Shown here one piece after another: positions 7,387 to 16,043 of a stretch of DNA of 50,544 nucleotides. The translations under genes and the position numbers were made by a program. The stretch comes from Candidatus Mediterraneibacter guildfordensis (GTDB lineage: Bacteria; Bacillota; Clostridia; Lachnospirales; Lachnospiraceae). The notes beneath the pieces are model-generated. The model searched no databases and had not been told where the DNA came from. It was given only the letters and a program-made list of their open reading frames with translations. Positions within the stretch are counted from its first letter, which is position 1; every line of letters starts with the position of its first letter. The DNA is taken from positions 1 to 50,544 of the forward strand of contig DXIS01000026.1 in the NCBI GenBank assembly GCA_019112735.1, written 5' to 3'.

Positions 7387-9351
7387 ATGGCAGAGAATAA
7401 AATGACGCGGATGCGCGAACTTGTGGATCTCCTGAACCGGGCCCGCAGGGCCTATGAGCAGGAAGACCAGGAGATCATGAGCAACTATGAATACGACCGG
7501 CTCTACGACGAACTGGAAGGGCTGGAGAAAGAACTGGGCACCAGGCTGGCGTCAAGCCCGACGGTGAACGTGGGGTACGAGGTGCTCAGCGAACTGCCGA
7601 AAGAGCGGCATGAGCGGCCCATGCTCTCCCTGGACAAGACAAAAGAAGTGGAGCGGCTGAAAGAATTCCTGGGGGATCAGAAGGCGATGATCTCCTGGAA
7701 GCTGGACGGGCTGACCATCGTCCTGACGTATCAGAACGGCGGGCTTGTGAAGGCTGTCACCAGGGGCAACGGCGAGATCGGCGAGGTCGTCACCAACAAT
7801 GCCCGGGTGTTTAAAAATGTCCCCCTCTCCATCCCTTATCAGGGCGAACTGGTCCTGCGGGGCGAGGCGGTCATTTCATATAAGGATTTTGAGAAGATCA
7901 ATGAGGAGATCGGGGATGCGGACGCGAAGTACAAGAATCCCCGCAACCTCTGCAGCGGCTCTGTGCGTCAGCTGAACAACGAGATCACGGCGAAGCGCAA
8001 TGTCCGTTTCTATGCATTTACGCTGGTCCGCGCAGAGGGTGTGGATTTCCACAACTCCAGGATCTGCCAGATGGATTGGCTGAAGAGCCAGGGGTTTGAC
8101 GTGGTGGAGAACCATCCGGTGACCCGGGAGACCATCGACCGTGAGGTGGCGTGGTTCGCAGAGCATATTTCGGAAAATGAAGTGCCCTCCGACGGGCTGG
8201 TGCTGGTCTACGACGATATTGCCTACGGGCAGTCGCTGGGGACGACGGCCAAGTTCCCCCGGGATTCATTTGCCTTCAAATGGGCGGATGAGGTCCGGGA
8301 GACAACGCTCCTGGAGATCGAGTGGAGCCCTTCCCGCACCGGGCTGATCAACCCGGTTGCCATCTTTGAACCGGTGGAACTGGAAGGGACTACGGTGAGC
8401 CGGGCGAGCGTCCATAATATCAGCATCATGGAAGAACTGGAACTGGGCGTGGGCGACCGGATCACGGTCTATAAGGCGAATATGATCATCCCGCAGATCG
8501 CGGAGAATCTGACGAGGAGCGGCGTGAAGGATATCCCGGCGGTCTGTCCGGTATGCGGCGGCGCGACGAAGATCTCCATGGAAAATGAGACAAAGACATT
8601 GTACTGTACGAACCCGAAATGCCAGGCCAAGCATGTAAAGTCCTTTACCCTGTTCGTGAGCCGGGACGCCATGAATATCGACGGACTTTCAGAGGCCACT
8701 TTGGAGAAATTCATTATCAACGGATATATTAAAGATTTCACGGATCTTTTTCACCTTGACCGGTACGCGGATCAGATCAGGGCGATGGAGGGATTCGGGG
8801 AGAAATCCTACGAAAACCTGCAGAACAGCATCGCCGCGGCCCGGACGACGACCCTGCCCCGGCTGGTGTACAGCCTGGGGATCCCAAATATCGGGATCGC
8901 CAACGCAAAGATGATCTGCCGGGCGTTCGCGAACGACCCGGAGCGGATCCTGAATGCGACGGCGGAGGAGTTAAGCGCCATCGACGGCGTCGGGGATGTG
9001 ATCGCCGGGACGTTCGTGGATTACTTCGCGGATGCGGAGCACCGGGAGCTGTTTGAAAAGCTCCTTGACGAAGTGGAGATCCCGCAGGAGGAAGTGACGG
9101 CGGATGCTGAGAAATTCGCGGGCATGAATTTCGTGATCACCGGAAGCGTGACCCATTTTGCCAACCGCTCGGAAGTAAAGGAAGAGATCGAGAAGAGAGG
9201 CGGCAAAGTGACGGGAAGCGTCACCTCGAAGACGAACTATCTCATCAATAATGATGTGAACTCCACATCCTCCAAGAACCGGAAGGCGAGGGAACTGGGA
9301 ATCCCGATCATTTCCGAGGAGGAGTTCCTGGAGATGATGAACGGCAATTAA
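7387..9351 (+). CDS. ligA: NAD+-dependent DNA ligase LigA
   Basis: A 654-residue ligase sealing nicks in replication and repair. Domains in order: Ia region (Tyr-rich NAD+ binding, residues 20-42), adenylation domain with the Lys-x-Asp-Gly motif SWKLDG (adenylated Lys105), OB fold, four-cysteine zinc finger (CPVC then CTNPKC, about residues 386-412), helix-hairpin-helix repeats and a C-terminal BRCT domain (about 575-654, NFVITGSV, TNYLINND). I use the ATG at 7387, preceded by AGGA; an in-frame upstream start at 7309 lies inside the RluF gene and would add 26 residues not found in LigA. It follows rluF by 25 bases and may share its transcript. Confidence 0.97.
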   Translation: MAENKMTRMRELVDLLNRARRAYEQEDQEIMSNYEYDRLYDELEGLEKELGTRLASSPTVNVGYEVLSELPKERHERPMLSLDKTKEVERLKEFLGDQKAMISWKLDGLTIVLTYQNGGLVKAVTRGNGEIGEVVTNNARVFKNVPLSIPYQGELVLRGEAVISYKDFEKINEEIGDADAKYKNPRNLCSGSVRQLNNEITAKRNVRFYAFTLVRAEGVDFHNSRICQMDWLKSQGFDVVENHPVTRETIDREVAWFAEHISENEVPSDGLVLVYDDIAYGQSLGTTAKFPRDSFAFKWADEVRETTLLEIEWSPSRTGLINPVAIFEPVELEGTTVSRASVHNISIMEELELGVGDRITVYKANMIIPQIAENLTRSGVKDIPAVCPVCGGATKISMENETKTLYCTNPKCQAKHVKSFTLFVSRDAMNIDGLSEATLEKFIINGYIKDFTDLFHLDRYADQIRAMEGFGEKSYENLQNSIAAARTTTLPRLVYSLGIPNIGIANAKMICRAFANDPERILNATAEELSAIDGVGDVIAGTFVDYFADAEHRELFEKLLDEVEIPQEEVTADAEKFAGMNFVITGSVTHFANRSEVKEEIEKRGGKVTGSVTSKTNYLINNDVNSTSSKNRKARELGIPIISEEEFLEMMNGN

Positions 9352-9374
9352 CAGTAAAGAAAGGCAGGTAATGA

Positions 9375-10922
9375 GTGAATTTAAGGAAAACAAAACTGAA
9401 AGAAAAGCTGCTTGAAAAACTGGAAGAGACCCTGAAGGCGGTGCTGCCGGTACTGGCTATCGTACTCGTGCTCTGTTTTACGGTCGCGCCGATTGAACCG
9501 GGGATCATGCTGGCGTTCCTTCTGGGCGCGGTGCTTTTGATCATCGGAATGATGTTTTTTACCCTCGGGGCGGATATGGCCATGACCCCGATCGGTGAAA
9601 ATGTGGGAACGGGGATGACGAAGACAAGAAAGCTGTGGCTGATGGTGGCGCTGACATTTATCCTCGGTTTCATTGTCACGATGGCGGAACCGGATCTGCA
9701 GGTGCTGGCCGAACAGGTCCCGTCCGTACCGAATATTGTTCTTGTGCTGTCGGTGGCAGCCGGCGTGGGGATATTCCTGGTATCGGCACTGCTGCGTATG
9801 CTCTACCGCGTTTCGCTGTCGCATATGCTGATCGTGCTTTATGCGGCCGTATTCCTGCTGGCGTATCTTGCGCCGGGGGATTATATTGCCGTGGCGTTCG
9901 ATGCCGGCGGAGTGACAACCGGTCCGATGACGGTGCCGTTTATCATGGCGTTTGGCATTGGTATATCGGCAATACGAAGCGACGAAAGAGCAGAGGACGA
10001 CAGCTTCGGTCTTGTGGCGCTTTCTTCCGTGGGACCGATCCTGTCTGTCCTGGTGCTCAGCCTGATCTATAAACCCGAGAGCGCGGAATATGTGCCGGCC
10101 CGGATCCCGGATATCGGGGATTCTGTGGAATTATGGAAGCTTTTTGCGGGTGAACTTCCGGAATATATGAAAGAGATGGCAGTATCACTGCTTCCGATCA
10201 TTTTCTTCTTTTCGGTCTTTCAGTTTGTTTTCCGGCAGGTCCCGAAGAGGATGCTGATCCGTACTGGTGTCGGAATGATCTACACTTATGTGGGGCTGGT
10301 CCTTTTCCTGACCGGTGTGAATGTCGGATTTATGCCTGCGGGAAATTATATGGGCCAGGTGCTGGCCGGGCAGCCCTACAAATGGCTGATCGTGCCTGCC
10401 GGCATGCTGATCGGTTTTTTCATCGTACGCGCGGAACCGGCCGTGTTTGTCCTGACGCGTCAGGTTGAAGATATCACGTCCGGGGCGATCAGCGCGGGGG
10501 CGATGGGCCTGAGTCTGTCCATCGGCGTAGCGGTATCGCTGGGACTGGCAATGGTGCGCGTGCTGACCGGGATCTCGGTTTTCTGGTTTGTGATACCCGG
10601 GTATGCGGCGGCGCTCCTTCTTTCATTTTTTGTGCCGAAGATATTTACGGCGATCGCATTTGATTCCGGGGGTGTGGCGTCCGGCCCGATGACGGCAACA
10701 TTTCTTCTGCCCTTTGCGATCGGCGTGTGTACGAATATTGGCGGAAATGTAGTTACAGATGCATTCGGAGTGGTAGCGATGGTTGCCATGACGCCGCTGA
10801 TCACGATCCAGACGCTCGGACTGGTGTATGAACTGCGGTCCGGATATCTGGAGAGGAGAGACGCGAAAAGAGCGAAAGCAGTCTTCGAACAGCTCCCGGA
10901 TGATGAGATCATCGAACTTTGA
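9375..10922 (+). CDS. DUF1538 integral membrane protein (internally duplicated)
   Basis: A 515-residue polytopic membrane protein made of two homologous halves. Each half ends in the same signature: AFDAGGVTTGPMTVPF followed by DSFGLVALSSVGP in the first, and AFDSGGVASGPMTATF followed by DAFGVVAMVAMTP in the second. DUF1538 proteins are thought to be transporters, but no substrate is established. The start is GTG at 9375 with GGCAGG upstream; an overlapping ATG at 9371 is in another frame. The gene directly downstream encodes a PII-like protein and the -2 base spacing to its upstream in-frame region, with the ATG 18 bases after the stop, suggests a shared transcript. Regulation of transport by nitrogen or nucleotide state is inferred from that neighbour. 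Confidence 0.88.
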   Translation: MNLRKTKLKEKLLEKLEETLKAVLPVLAIVLVLCFTVAPIEPGIMLAFLLGAVLLIIGMMFFTLGADMAMTPIGENVGTGMTKTRKLWLMVALTFILGFIVTMAEPDLQVLAEQVPSVPNIVLVLSVAAGVGIFLVSALLRMLYRVSLSHMLIVLYAAVFLLAYLAPGDYIAVAFDAGGVTTGPMTVPFIMAFGIGISAIRSDERAEDDSFGLVALSSVGPILSVLVLSLIYKPESAEYVPARIPDIGDSVELWKLFAGELPEYMKEMAVSLLPIIFFFSVFQFVFRQVPKRMLIRTGVGMIYTYVGLVLFLTGVNVGFMPAGNYMGQVLAGQPYKWLIVPAGMLIGFFIVRAEPAVFVLTRQVEDITSGAISAGAMGLSLSIGVAVSLGLAMVRVLTGISVFWFVIPGYAAALLLSFFVPKIFTAIAFDSGGVASGPMTATFLLPFAIGVCTNIGGNVVTDAFGVVAMVAMTPLITIQTLGLVYELRSGYLERRDAKRAKAVFEQLPDDEIIEL

Positions 10923-10939
10923 CAGAGAGGAGTACTGCC

Positions 10940-11620
10940 ATGAGCGGGATATATCTTTTGATGACAATTACAAAACGCTGCGTCGGCCGCAGGCTTTTGT
11001 CCTGTTATGAGAAGACGGGGATTCCGGCTTCTTTCTGTATGCTTGCGCAGGGAACGGCGACGAGCGAGACGCTGGATTTCCTCGGACTGGAAGTGACGGA
11101 AAAACTGGTGACGCTGACCGTGGCGTCGTCAGATACATGGATACAGGCAAAACGGGAAATGGAAGAAAACCTTCAGATCGATGTGCCCGGCACAGGGATC
11201 GCGTTTATCATGCCGATGTCCAGCGTGGGCGGGAAAAAGGTGCTGCAGTTTCTGACGGACGGGCAGCAGGTAGAGAAAATAGAGGAGAGCCATATGAAAG
11301 ACACGAAGTACGAACTGATCGTTGTGATCGCAAATCATGGACATAGTGAGGAAGTGATGGACGCCGCCCGGAAAGAAGGCGCCGGCGGCGGTACGGTGAT
11401 CCATGCAAAAGGAACCGGGCTTGAGCGTGCGGAGAAGTTCCTTGGAGTATCCATCGCAGATGAAAAAGAACTGATCCTTATCGTCGCGAAGACGGAAATG
11501 AAAAATGCGATCATGAAATCCGTCATGACCTATGCGGGACTTGAAAGCAGGGCAAGATCCGTTGTGTTTTCGATCCCTGTGACGGATACAGCGGGACTGC
11601 GGCTTCAGGAAGTGCAGTAA
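10940..11620 (+). CDS. PII-family (GlnB-like) regulator with two tandem PII-like domains
   Basis: A 226-residue cytosolic protein. Residues about 1-100 and 115-226 each look like a ferredoxin-like PII fold; the second half carries the clear pattern GGGTVIHAKGTG followed by KELILIVAK, as in PII relatives associated with DUF1538 proteins. The classic T-loop tyrosine and the B-loop Gly-x-x-Gly-Asp-Gly-Lys of GlnB are not visible, so canonical uridylylation and 2-oxoglutarate sensing cannot be assumed. The ATG at 10940 has GAGAGGAG seven bases upstream and is preferred over an upstream in-frame start at 10919. Family knowledge: PII proteins bind and gate membrane transporters; here the neighbour DUF1538 protein is the obvious partner. 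Confidence 0.82.
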   Translation: MSGIYLLMTITKRCVGRRLLSCYEKTGIPASFCMLAQGTATSETLDFLGLEVTEKLVTLTVASSDTWIQAKREMEENLQIDVPGTGIAFIMPMSSVGGKKVLQFLTDGQQVEKIEESHMKDTKYELIVVIANHGHSEEVMDAARKEGAGGGTVIHAKGTGLERAEKFLGVSIADEKELILIVAKTEMKNAIMKSVMTYAGLESRARSVVFSIPVTDTAGLRLQEVQ

Positions 11621-11651
11621 AGAGGATCTCTGCGGTTTAGAAAAAGTTCAT

Positions 11652-11680
11652 TTGTATAAGGCGGACAGGTGTACTATAAT
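11652..11680 (+). promoter_or_regulatory. Promoter of the clpX-like gene
   Basis: TTGTAT (11652-11657), a 17-base spacer and a perfect TATAAT (11675-11680) stand 54 bases before the start codon. The preceding 30 bases after the PII gene show no convincing terminator. Confidence 0.7.
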
Positions 11681-11733
11681 TAAAAAGCCGGGATACCGGA
11701 GAAAGACTTGAATGACTACAGAAAGGGATTACT

Positions 11734-13209
11734 ATGTCAGATAATGAGTTCATCATTGTGGATGAAGAAAATAAAGAAACGGACAGCGGACAGACGGGCG
11801 ATGATGTGAAACAGGAAGTCGTTTCCGCTGAAGACGGCAAAAAAGAAGATAAAGACGATGACGGCTATGAGAAGGTCTGCTTTATCTGCCACCGTCCGGA
11901 GAGCGTGACGGGAAAGATGATCGATCTGCCCAATAATATCACCGTATGTCCGGACTGTATGCAGAAAAGCTTTGACGCCATGACCAGCGGTTCAATCGAC
12001 CTGAACCGGCTGATGAACATGCCGGGCGTCCAGTTCCTCAATATGTCAGATCTGGAAAACCTGCAGCCGAAGCCGCAGAAGATCAAAAAGAAAAAAGAAA
12101 AACCGAAGGAATTCCACCAGCTGGATATTAAAAATATCCCGGCGCCCCACAAGATCAAGGCAAGGCTTGACGAGTATGTGGTGGGCCAGGAGTATGCGAA
12201 GAAAGCCATGTCGGTGGCCGTGTACAATCACTATAAGCGGGTTGCCACGGACACGATGGATGATATCGAGATCGAGAAATCAAACATGCTTATGATCGGG
12301 CCGACGGGAAGCGGCAAGACCTATCTTGTCAAGACGCTGGCGCGCCTGCTGGATGTGCCGCTGGCGATCACCGACGCCACATCCCTCACCGAGGCGGGCT
12401 ACATAGGTGACGATATCGAGAGCGTGGTGTCCAAGCTGCTTGCAGCGGCGGACAACGATGTGGAGCGTGCAGAGCAGGGCATCATCTTCATCGATGAGAT
12501 CGATAAGATCGCCAAGAAGCACAACACGAACCAGCGGGATGTGAGCGGCGAGTCCGTTCAGCAGGGGATGCTCAAACTCCTGGAAGGAAGCGATGTGGAG
12601 GTGCCGGTGGGCGCTAACAGCAAAAATGCCATGGTGCCGCTGACCACGGTAAATACAAAGAATATCCTCTTCATCTGCGGCGGCGCGTTCCCGGATCTGG
12701 AAGAGATCATCAAAGAGCGCCTGCAGAAAAAGACATCGATTGGATTTAATTCTGAGTTAAAAGATCAGTTTGATAATGATAAAGACCTGCTTTCCAAAGT
12801 GACTGTGGAAGATCTGAGAAAATTCGGCATGATCCCGGAGTTCCTCGGAAGGCTGCCGATCATCTTCACGCTGAAGCCGCTGGACAAGTCCATGATGGTG
12901 CAGATCCTCAAAGAGCCCAAGAACGCTATTCTGAAGCAGTACCAGAAGCTACTGGCGCTTGATGAGGTAAGGCTTGATTTCGACGAGGGAGCGCTGGAGG
13001 CCATCGCGGAGAAGGCCATGGCGAAAGATACCGGCGCCCGCGCCCTGCGTGCCATCATTGAGGAATTCATGCTGGATATCATGTATGAGATCCCCAAGGA
13101 CGACAGCATCGGCGAGGTGGAGATCACCCGGGCCTATATCGAGGGCACCGGCGGGCCGGTCATCCGTCTGAGAGGACAGGAAGTGCCGCGCCTGGAGGAT
13201 ATGGCTTAA
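11734..13209 (+). CDS. clpX: ClpX-like AAA+ unfoldase (stand-alone paralogue)
   Basis: A 491-residue ATP-dependent protein unfoldase. An acidic N-terminus of about 45 residues is followed by a ClpX-type zinc-binding domain (Cys49, 52, 72, 75), a lysine-rich linker, and the AAA+ module: Walker A GPTGSGKT (189-196), pore loop GYIG (222-225, canonical GYVG), Walker B FIDEID (252-257) and the C-terminal small domain. An Ile-Gly-Phe tripeptide at 336-338 matches the ClpP-binding loop. The RKH loop that receives ssrA-type tags is replaced by Ser-Lys-Asn (296-298). The sequence is longer than ordinary ClpX (about 420-430), and no clpP or tig gene is nearby. It is probably a clade-specific ClpX relative rather than the housekeeping copy; whether another clpX exists cannot be seen from this window. 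Confidence 0.85.
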   Translation: MSDNEFIIVDEENKETDSGQTGDDVKQEVVSAEDGKKEDKDDDGYEKVCFICHRPESVTGKMIDLPNNITVCPDCMQKSFDAMTSGSIDLNRLMNMPGVQFLNMSDLENLQPKPQKIKKKKEKPKEFHQLDIKNIPAPHKIKARLDEYVVGQEYAKKAMSVAVYNHYKRVATDTMDDIEIEKSNMLMIGPTGSGKTYLVKTLARLLDVPLAITDATSLTEAGYIGDDIESVVSKLLAAADNDVERAEQGIIFIDEIDKIAKKHNTNQRDVSGESVQQGMLKLLEGSDVEVPVGANSKNAMVPLTTVNTKNILFICGGAFPDLEEIIKERLQKKTSIGFNSELKDQFDNDKDLLSKVTVEDLRKFGMIPEFLGRLPIIFTLKPLDKSMMVQILKEPKNAILKQYQKLLALDEVRLDFDEGALEAIAEKAMAKDTGARALRAIIEEFMLDIMYEIPKDDSIGEVEITRAYIEGTGGPVIRLRGQEVPRLEDMA

Positions 13210-14915
13210 AGCCGGCGCATGGTTTCAAATGTATTATAGAGATTCAGCTGTCCGTAACCCCATTCGCGGTTCGGATAGTCCATTGTACCCGGGCGTACGG
13301 CTCCCAGGATCAGAAGGCTTCTGATCTGGTAGGAGTCGATGCCCGGGACTTTTTCTGTAAAAAGGAGCCATTCCAGCATGAGAGCCACGGCTCCGGCGGT
13401 GATGGCCGCTGCGGCGCAGGAGCCGGAGCGGGCGGAGAACCGGCCGCCGGGCAGCGCTCCGGTGATGTCCACGCCGGGAGCGGCAATATCCGGGCGGCGC
13501 CGTCCGGTCCGGGTGTAGCCCCGGCCGGATGTCTGGGATACCGCGCCGGTGGTTCCGTTATAGGCGGCCACTACCACCGGGGTTTCCGCCGTGGCGGGAT
13601 TCGTCAGTGTGGTGTAGGGATCCGGTTCCAGGAAAAATACTTCGCCGCTTAAGAATTCTGTGACCGGAAGCCAGATGTGGAAGCTTCCGTCAGCAGCGAA
13701 GAGCGGCTCCACCAGGATCTTCCAGATGCCGGGAGCCGGGGCGTCGAAGCGGAATGAGATCAGTTCGGAACTGCTCTTTTCCACCAGGAGACGGTAATCC
13801 ACGGTTACTTTTGTCCGCTCAAACAGAAAATCAACGTCCGTCCCGGCATCGGCCCGGAACGGGATCCGGGATGTATTTTCCCCGGAAGGCGACAGGATGG
13901 ATATGGCGAGGATATTGGGCACTTCCGTCCACAGTTCCATCGTGAACCCGGAGACATTTTCGCCGACCCGGAGCTCCACGGTCCGGCCTTCGGAGCGGGA
14001 ATCGACGGAGCCGTAATAATGGTGCCGCTGATCCCCTTCATTGCCGGTGCCGGCGACCGTGATATGATCCGCGCGGGTGCTGTACCCGTCGATCAGGAAC
14101 GGCAGAGGGAGAGTGCCCACATGCCCGCCCATACTGGTGCAGCAGGTCATGCATACGACGAGGGGCATGCCCAGGGAATCCGCCAGGTCATTGAGGTAGC
14201 GGAGCCCCAGCATCAGATCGGTCTCCTGATAGCAGATGGCGTCCCGGGGGATGAAATAATAGTCCCGGAGATATTGTTTGGCCTGCTTGAGTTTGACAAC
14301 AGCGATGGATGCCCCGGGGGCGGCGCCCAGGAACTGCTGTCCGGCGTCCGCGCTTCCGGCTGCCAGGCTTGCGGCGTATGTGCCGTGCCCGGTCTCGTCA
14401 ACGGATGGAACGAGCGAAAGCGGATTATCGGAACGGAGCGCTTCGTCGATCATGTCCCGTGTATATTCACTGCCGTATGCGAAAGCCTCCGGCGGCGTGC
14501 CGCTCTGGATGGTCTGGTCCCAGATGGCTTCGATCCGGGTGGAACCGTCCAGGCGGCGGAAGAGTGCGGACTGATAATCGATCCCGCTGTCCAGGAAGCC
14601 GATGAGCACGCCGTCTCCATTAAGCTGCAGGGTGGGATAGTTCTGGACGGGAAGGATGCCCGCCTGATTGAGAGACGCCATATCGGCGGGGGCGTAACAT
14701 CTGGGGATCGAATCATAGGAGTAGCGGGACAGGGTGACCGGATCCGCCGCATCGGCCGGAAGATAGTAGCAGGTATAGTCAAAGCCAGCGTCCTGCCGGC
14801 AGAGCGCCCGGCTGGCGACCTCATTGAAAAAAGCGGTGCGCACATGATTTCCGATGAAATCCCGCACCTCTTCGGACAGGATGGCATCGCGGCATGTTCT
14901 GGTATCTGATGGCAT
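13206..14915 (-). CDS. S8 family serine peptidase (subtilase, CspA/CspC-like)
   Basis: A 569-residue subtilisin-family protein without a signal peptide. The catalytic Asp (GFLDSGID, Asp109) and His (DETGHGTYAAS, His177) are intact. The nucleophile region reads SGSCAAAA with Ser499; the usual Gly-Thr-Ser is changed to Ser-Gly-Ser. A beta-rich insertion of roughly 150 residues lies between the Asn-containing oxyanion strand (VAGTGNEGD) and the serine, as in the clostridial Csp germination proteases. The ATG at 14915 is chosen because AAGGA lies about ten bases upstream, while the ATG at 14939 has no ribosome site. Stop codons of this gene and clpX overlap convergently (13206-13209). A role in spore germination or maturation of another protein is a family inference only. 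Confidence 0.87.
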   Translation of the reverse strand: MPSDTRTCRDAILSEEVRDFIGNHVRTAFFNEVASRALCRQDAGFDYTCYYLPADAADPVTLSRYSYDSIPRCYAPADMASLNQAGILPVQNYPTLQLNGDGVLIGFLDSGIDYQSALFRRLDGSTRIEAIWDQTIQSGTPPEAFAYGSEYTRDMIDEALRSDNPLSLVPSVDETGHGTYAASLAAGSADAGQQFLGAAPGASIAVVKLKQAKQYLRDYYFIPRDAICYQETDLMLGLRYLNDLADSLGMPLVVCMTCCTSMGGHVGTLPLPFLIDGYSTRADHITVAGTGNEGDQRHHYYGSVDSRSEGRTVELRVGENVSGFTMELWTEVPNILAISILSPSGENTSRIPFRADAGTDVDFLFERTKVTVDYRLLVEKSSSELISFRFDAPAPGIWKILVEPLFAADGSFHIWLPVTEFLSGEVFFLEPDPYTTLTNPATAETPVVVAAYNGTTGAVSQTSGRGYTRTGRRRPDIAAPGVDITGALPGGRFSARSGSCAAAAITAGAVALMLEWLLFTEKVPGIDSYQIRSLLILGAVRPGTMDYPNREWGYGQLNLYNTFETMRRL

Positions 14916-15008
14916 AGGATAAAGTTCCTTTCGGATCATCGTGTTTTTATACCTTATGCGGGCACCCGGCGGAACAGGTTAAAAAAGTATAAATTCAGTT
15001 CTGTTTTA

Positions 15009-15036
15009 TTGAAGTTGACAGACAATGCGGTATAAT
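15009..15036 (+). promoter_or_regulatory. Promoter of the zinc-ribbon/LspA-like gene pair
   Basis: TTGAAG (15009-15014), a 16-base spacer and a perfect TATAAT (15031-15036) precede the start at 15070. A perfect TTGACA (15015-15020) with TATAGT (15040-15045) at 19 bases is an overlapping alternative. Confidence 0.65.
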
Positions 15037-15069
15037 TAATATAGTTCAATACGAAAGGAGAAGATCAGT

Positions 15070-15552
15070 ATGAAAGATTTCTGGGAAGATCTTGGGAAAC
15101 GGATCGGCGAGACTGCCGAAAATATGACAGCGATGGCGGGAGATGCGATCGAGATCCAGCGCCTGAAGAGCCAGGTCCGCAATCTGGCAAGAGGCAATGC
15201 AGTGGACCTTATGGAGCTGGGCCGCACGATCTATGACCGCTATAAAGCAGGAGAAGAAGTGGAAGAAAGTACAAAGGCGCTCTGTGATGCGATCAAAGAC
15301 AGAGAAGCATCCATGGGTGAATATGAGAAGAAGATCGCAAAGATCAAAGGCGCATCCGAATGTCCGAAATGTGGAAAAATGGTGGCGAAGGATATGGCCT
15401 ACTGTCCGTACTGCGGGGAGAAAGTAGAGAAGATCAATGCGGAGCCGGCTGATGAGGACGCCGCGGATGAGTATGCAGAGGATGCTGCCGGAGAGACTGT
15501 GGAAGAAGCGGGAGAAACTGCGGAAGAACCGACGGAGGAGAAGGCGGAATAA
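15070..15552 (+). CDS. Zinc-ribbon domain protein with acidic tail
   Basis: A 160-residue protein in three parts: a helical, probably coiled-coil N-terminal region (residues 1-95), a zinc ribbon with two Cys-x-x-Cys pairs (CPKC and CPYC, about residues 98-118), and a strongly acidic Glu/Ala-rich tail (about 125-160). There is no signal peptide or membrane segment. AAAGGAG lies before the ATG. Its stop overlaps the start of the LspA-like gene in TAATG, so the two proteins are likely made together. The fold assignment for the ribbon is firm; the cellular role is unknown. Confidence 0.82.
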   Translation: MKDFWEDLGKRIGETAENMTAMAGDAIEIQRLKSQVRNLARGNAVDLMELGRTIYDRYKAGEEVEESTKALCDAIKDREASMGEYEKKIAKIKGASECPKCGKMVAKDMAYCPYCGEKVEKINAEPADEDAADEYAEDAAGETVEEAGETAEEPTEEKAE

Positions 15553-16043
15553 TGAAACGGAGATGGTATCTGCTCGGATCTGCCGGGCTGTGTGCAGGCG
15601 ACCAGATCTTGAAATCCCTGACAGAGAAAAAGCAGGATGAAAAGGAAGAACGGAAACTGGCGGGACCGGTCGTGCTGCGCCGGGTAAGCAATAAGGGCAT
15701 GTGCCTGGGGCTGCTCTCCGGACAGCCGGAAACGGTGCGCATCCTGTCCCTTGCCGCTTCGGCGGCGGTGACCGTATCTGCCGGTGCAGCGCTGTTGTTC
15801 AGGAAAGGGTTCCTTAAGAAAGCCGGATCCTGTCTGGCGGCTGCAGGCGCCTGGAGCAATACGGCCGACCGCTTCATACGCGGGCATGTGGTCGATTATA
15901 TCGGCTTCCGCCTGAAGAATAAGAAACTGGCGGCGCTTACTTATAATCTGGCCGACTTTTATATCGCGGCGGGGGCGTTTTTTATGGTTCTGGATTCCAT
16001 CCGATCACAGTTTTTACCGCATCGAGATCCCCGTCAAAAATGA
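15552..16043 (+). CDS. Signal peptidase II (LspA)-like membrane protein
   Basis: A 163-residue membrane protein with the aspartyl-peptidase motifs of lipoprotein signal peptidase: Asp-Gln-x-x-Lys near the N-terminus (GDQILKS), Asn-x-Gly (SNKGMC), Asn-Thr-Ala-Asp-Arg followed by GHVVDYIGF, and YNLADFY. Both catalytic-type aspartates (in NTADR and NLAD) are present. The GG-x-x-GN segment is altered to AGAWSN and the first membrane segment is short, so it is a divergent family member; it may be a second LspA beside a housekeeping one elsewhere. It is coupled to the zinc-ribbon gene. Its last 62 bases overlap the 3' end of the opposing HAD gene. Confidence 0.75.
   Translation: MKRRWYLLGSAGLCAGDQILKSLTEKKQDEKEERKLAGPVVLRRVSNKGMCLGLLSGQPETVRILSLAASAAVTVSAGAALLFRKGFLKKAGSCLAAAGAWSNTADRFIRGHVVDYIGFRLKNKKLAALTYNLADFYIAAGAFFMVLDSIRSQFLPHRDPRQK

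Noticed and set aside
14019-14909. Plus-strand 296-codon frame opposite the subtilase
   Set aside because: Antisense shadow; catalytic motifs lie on the minus strand.
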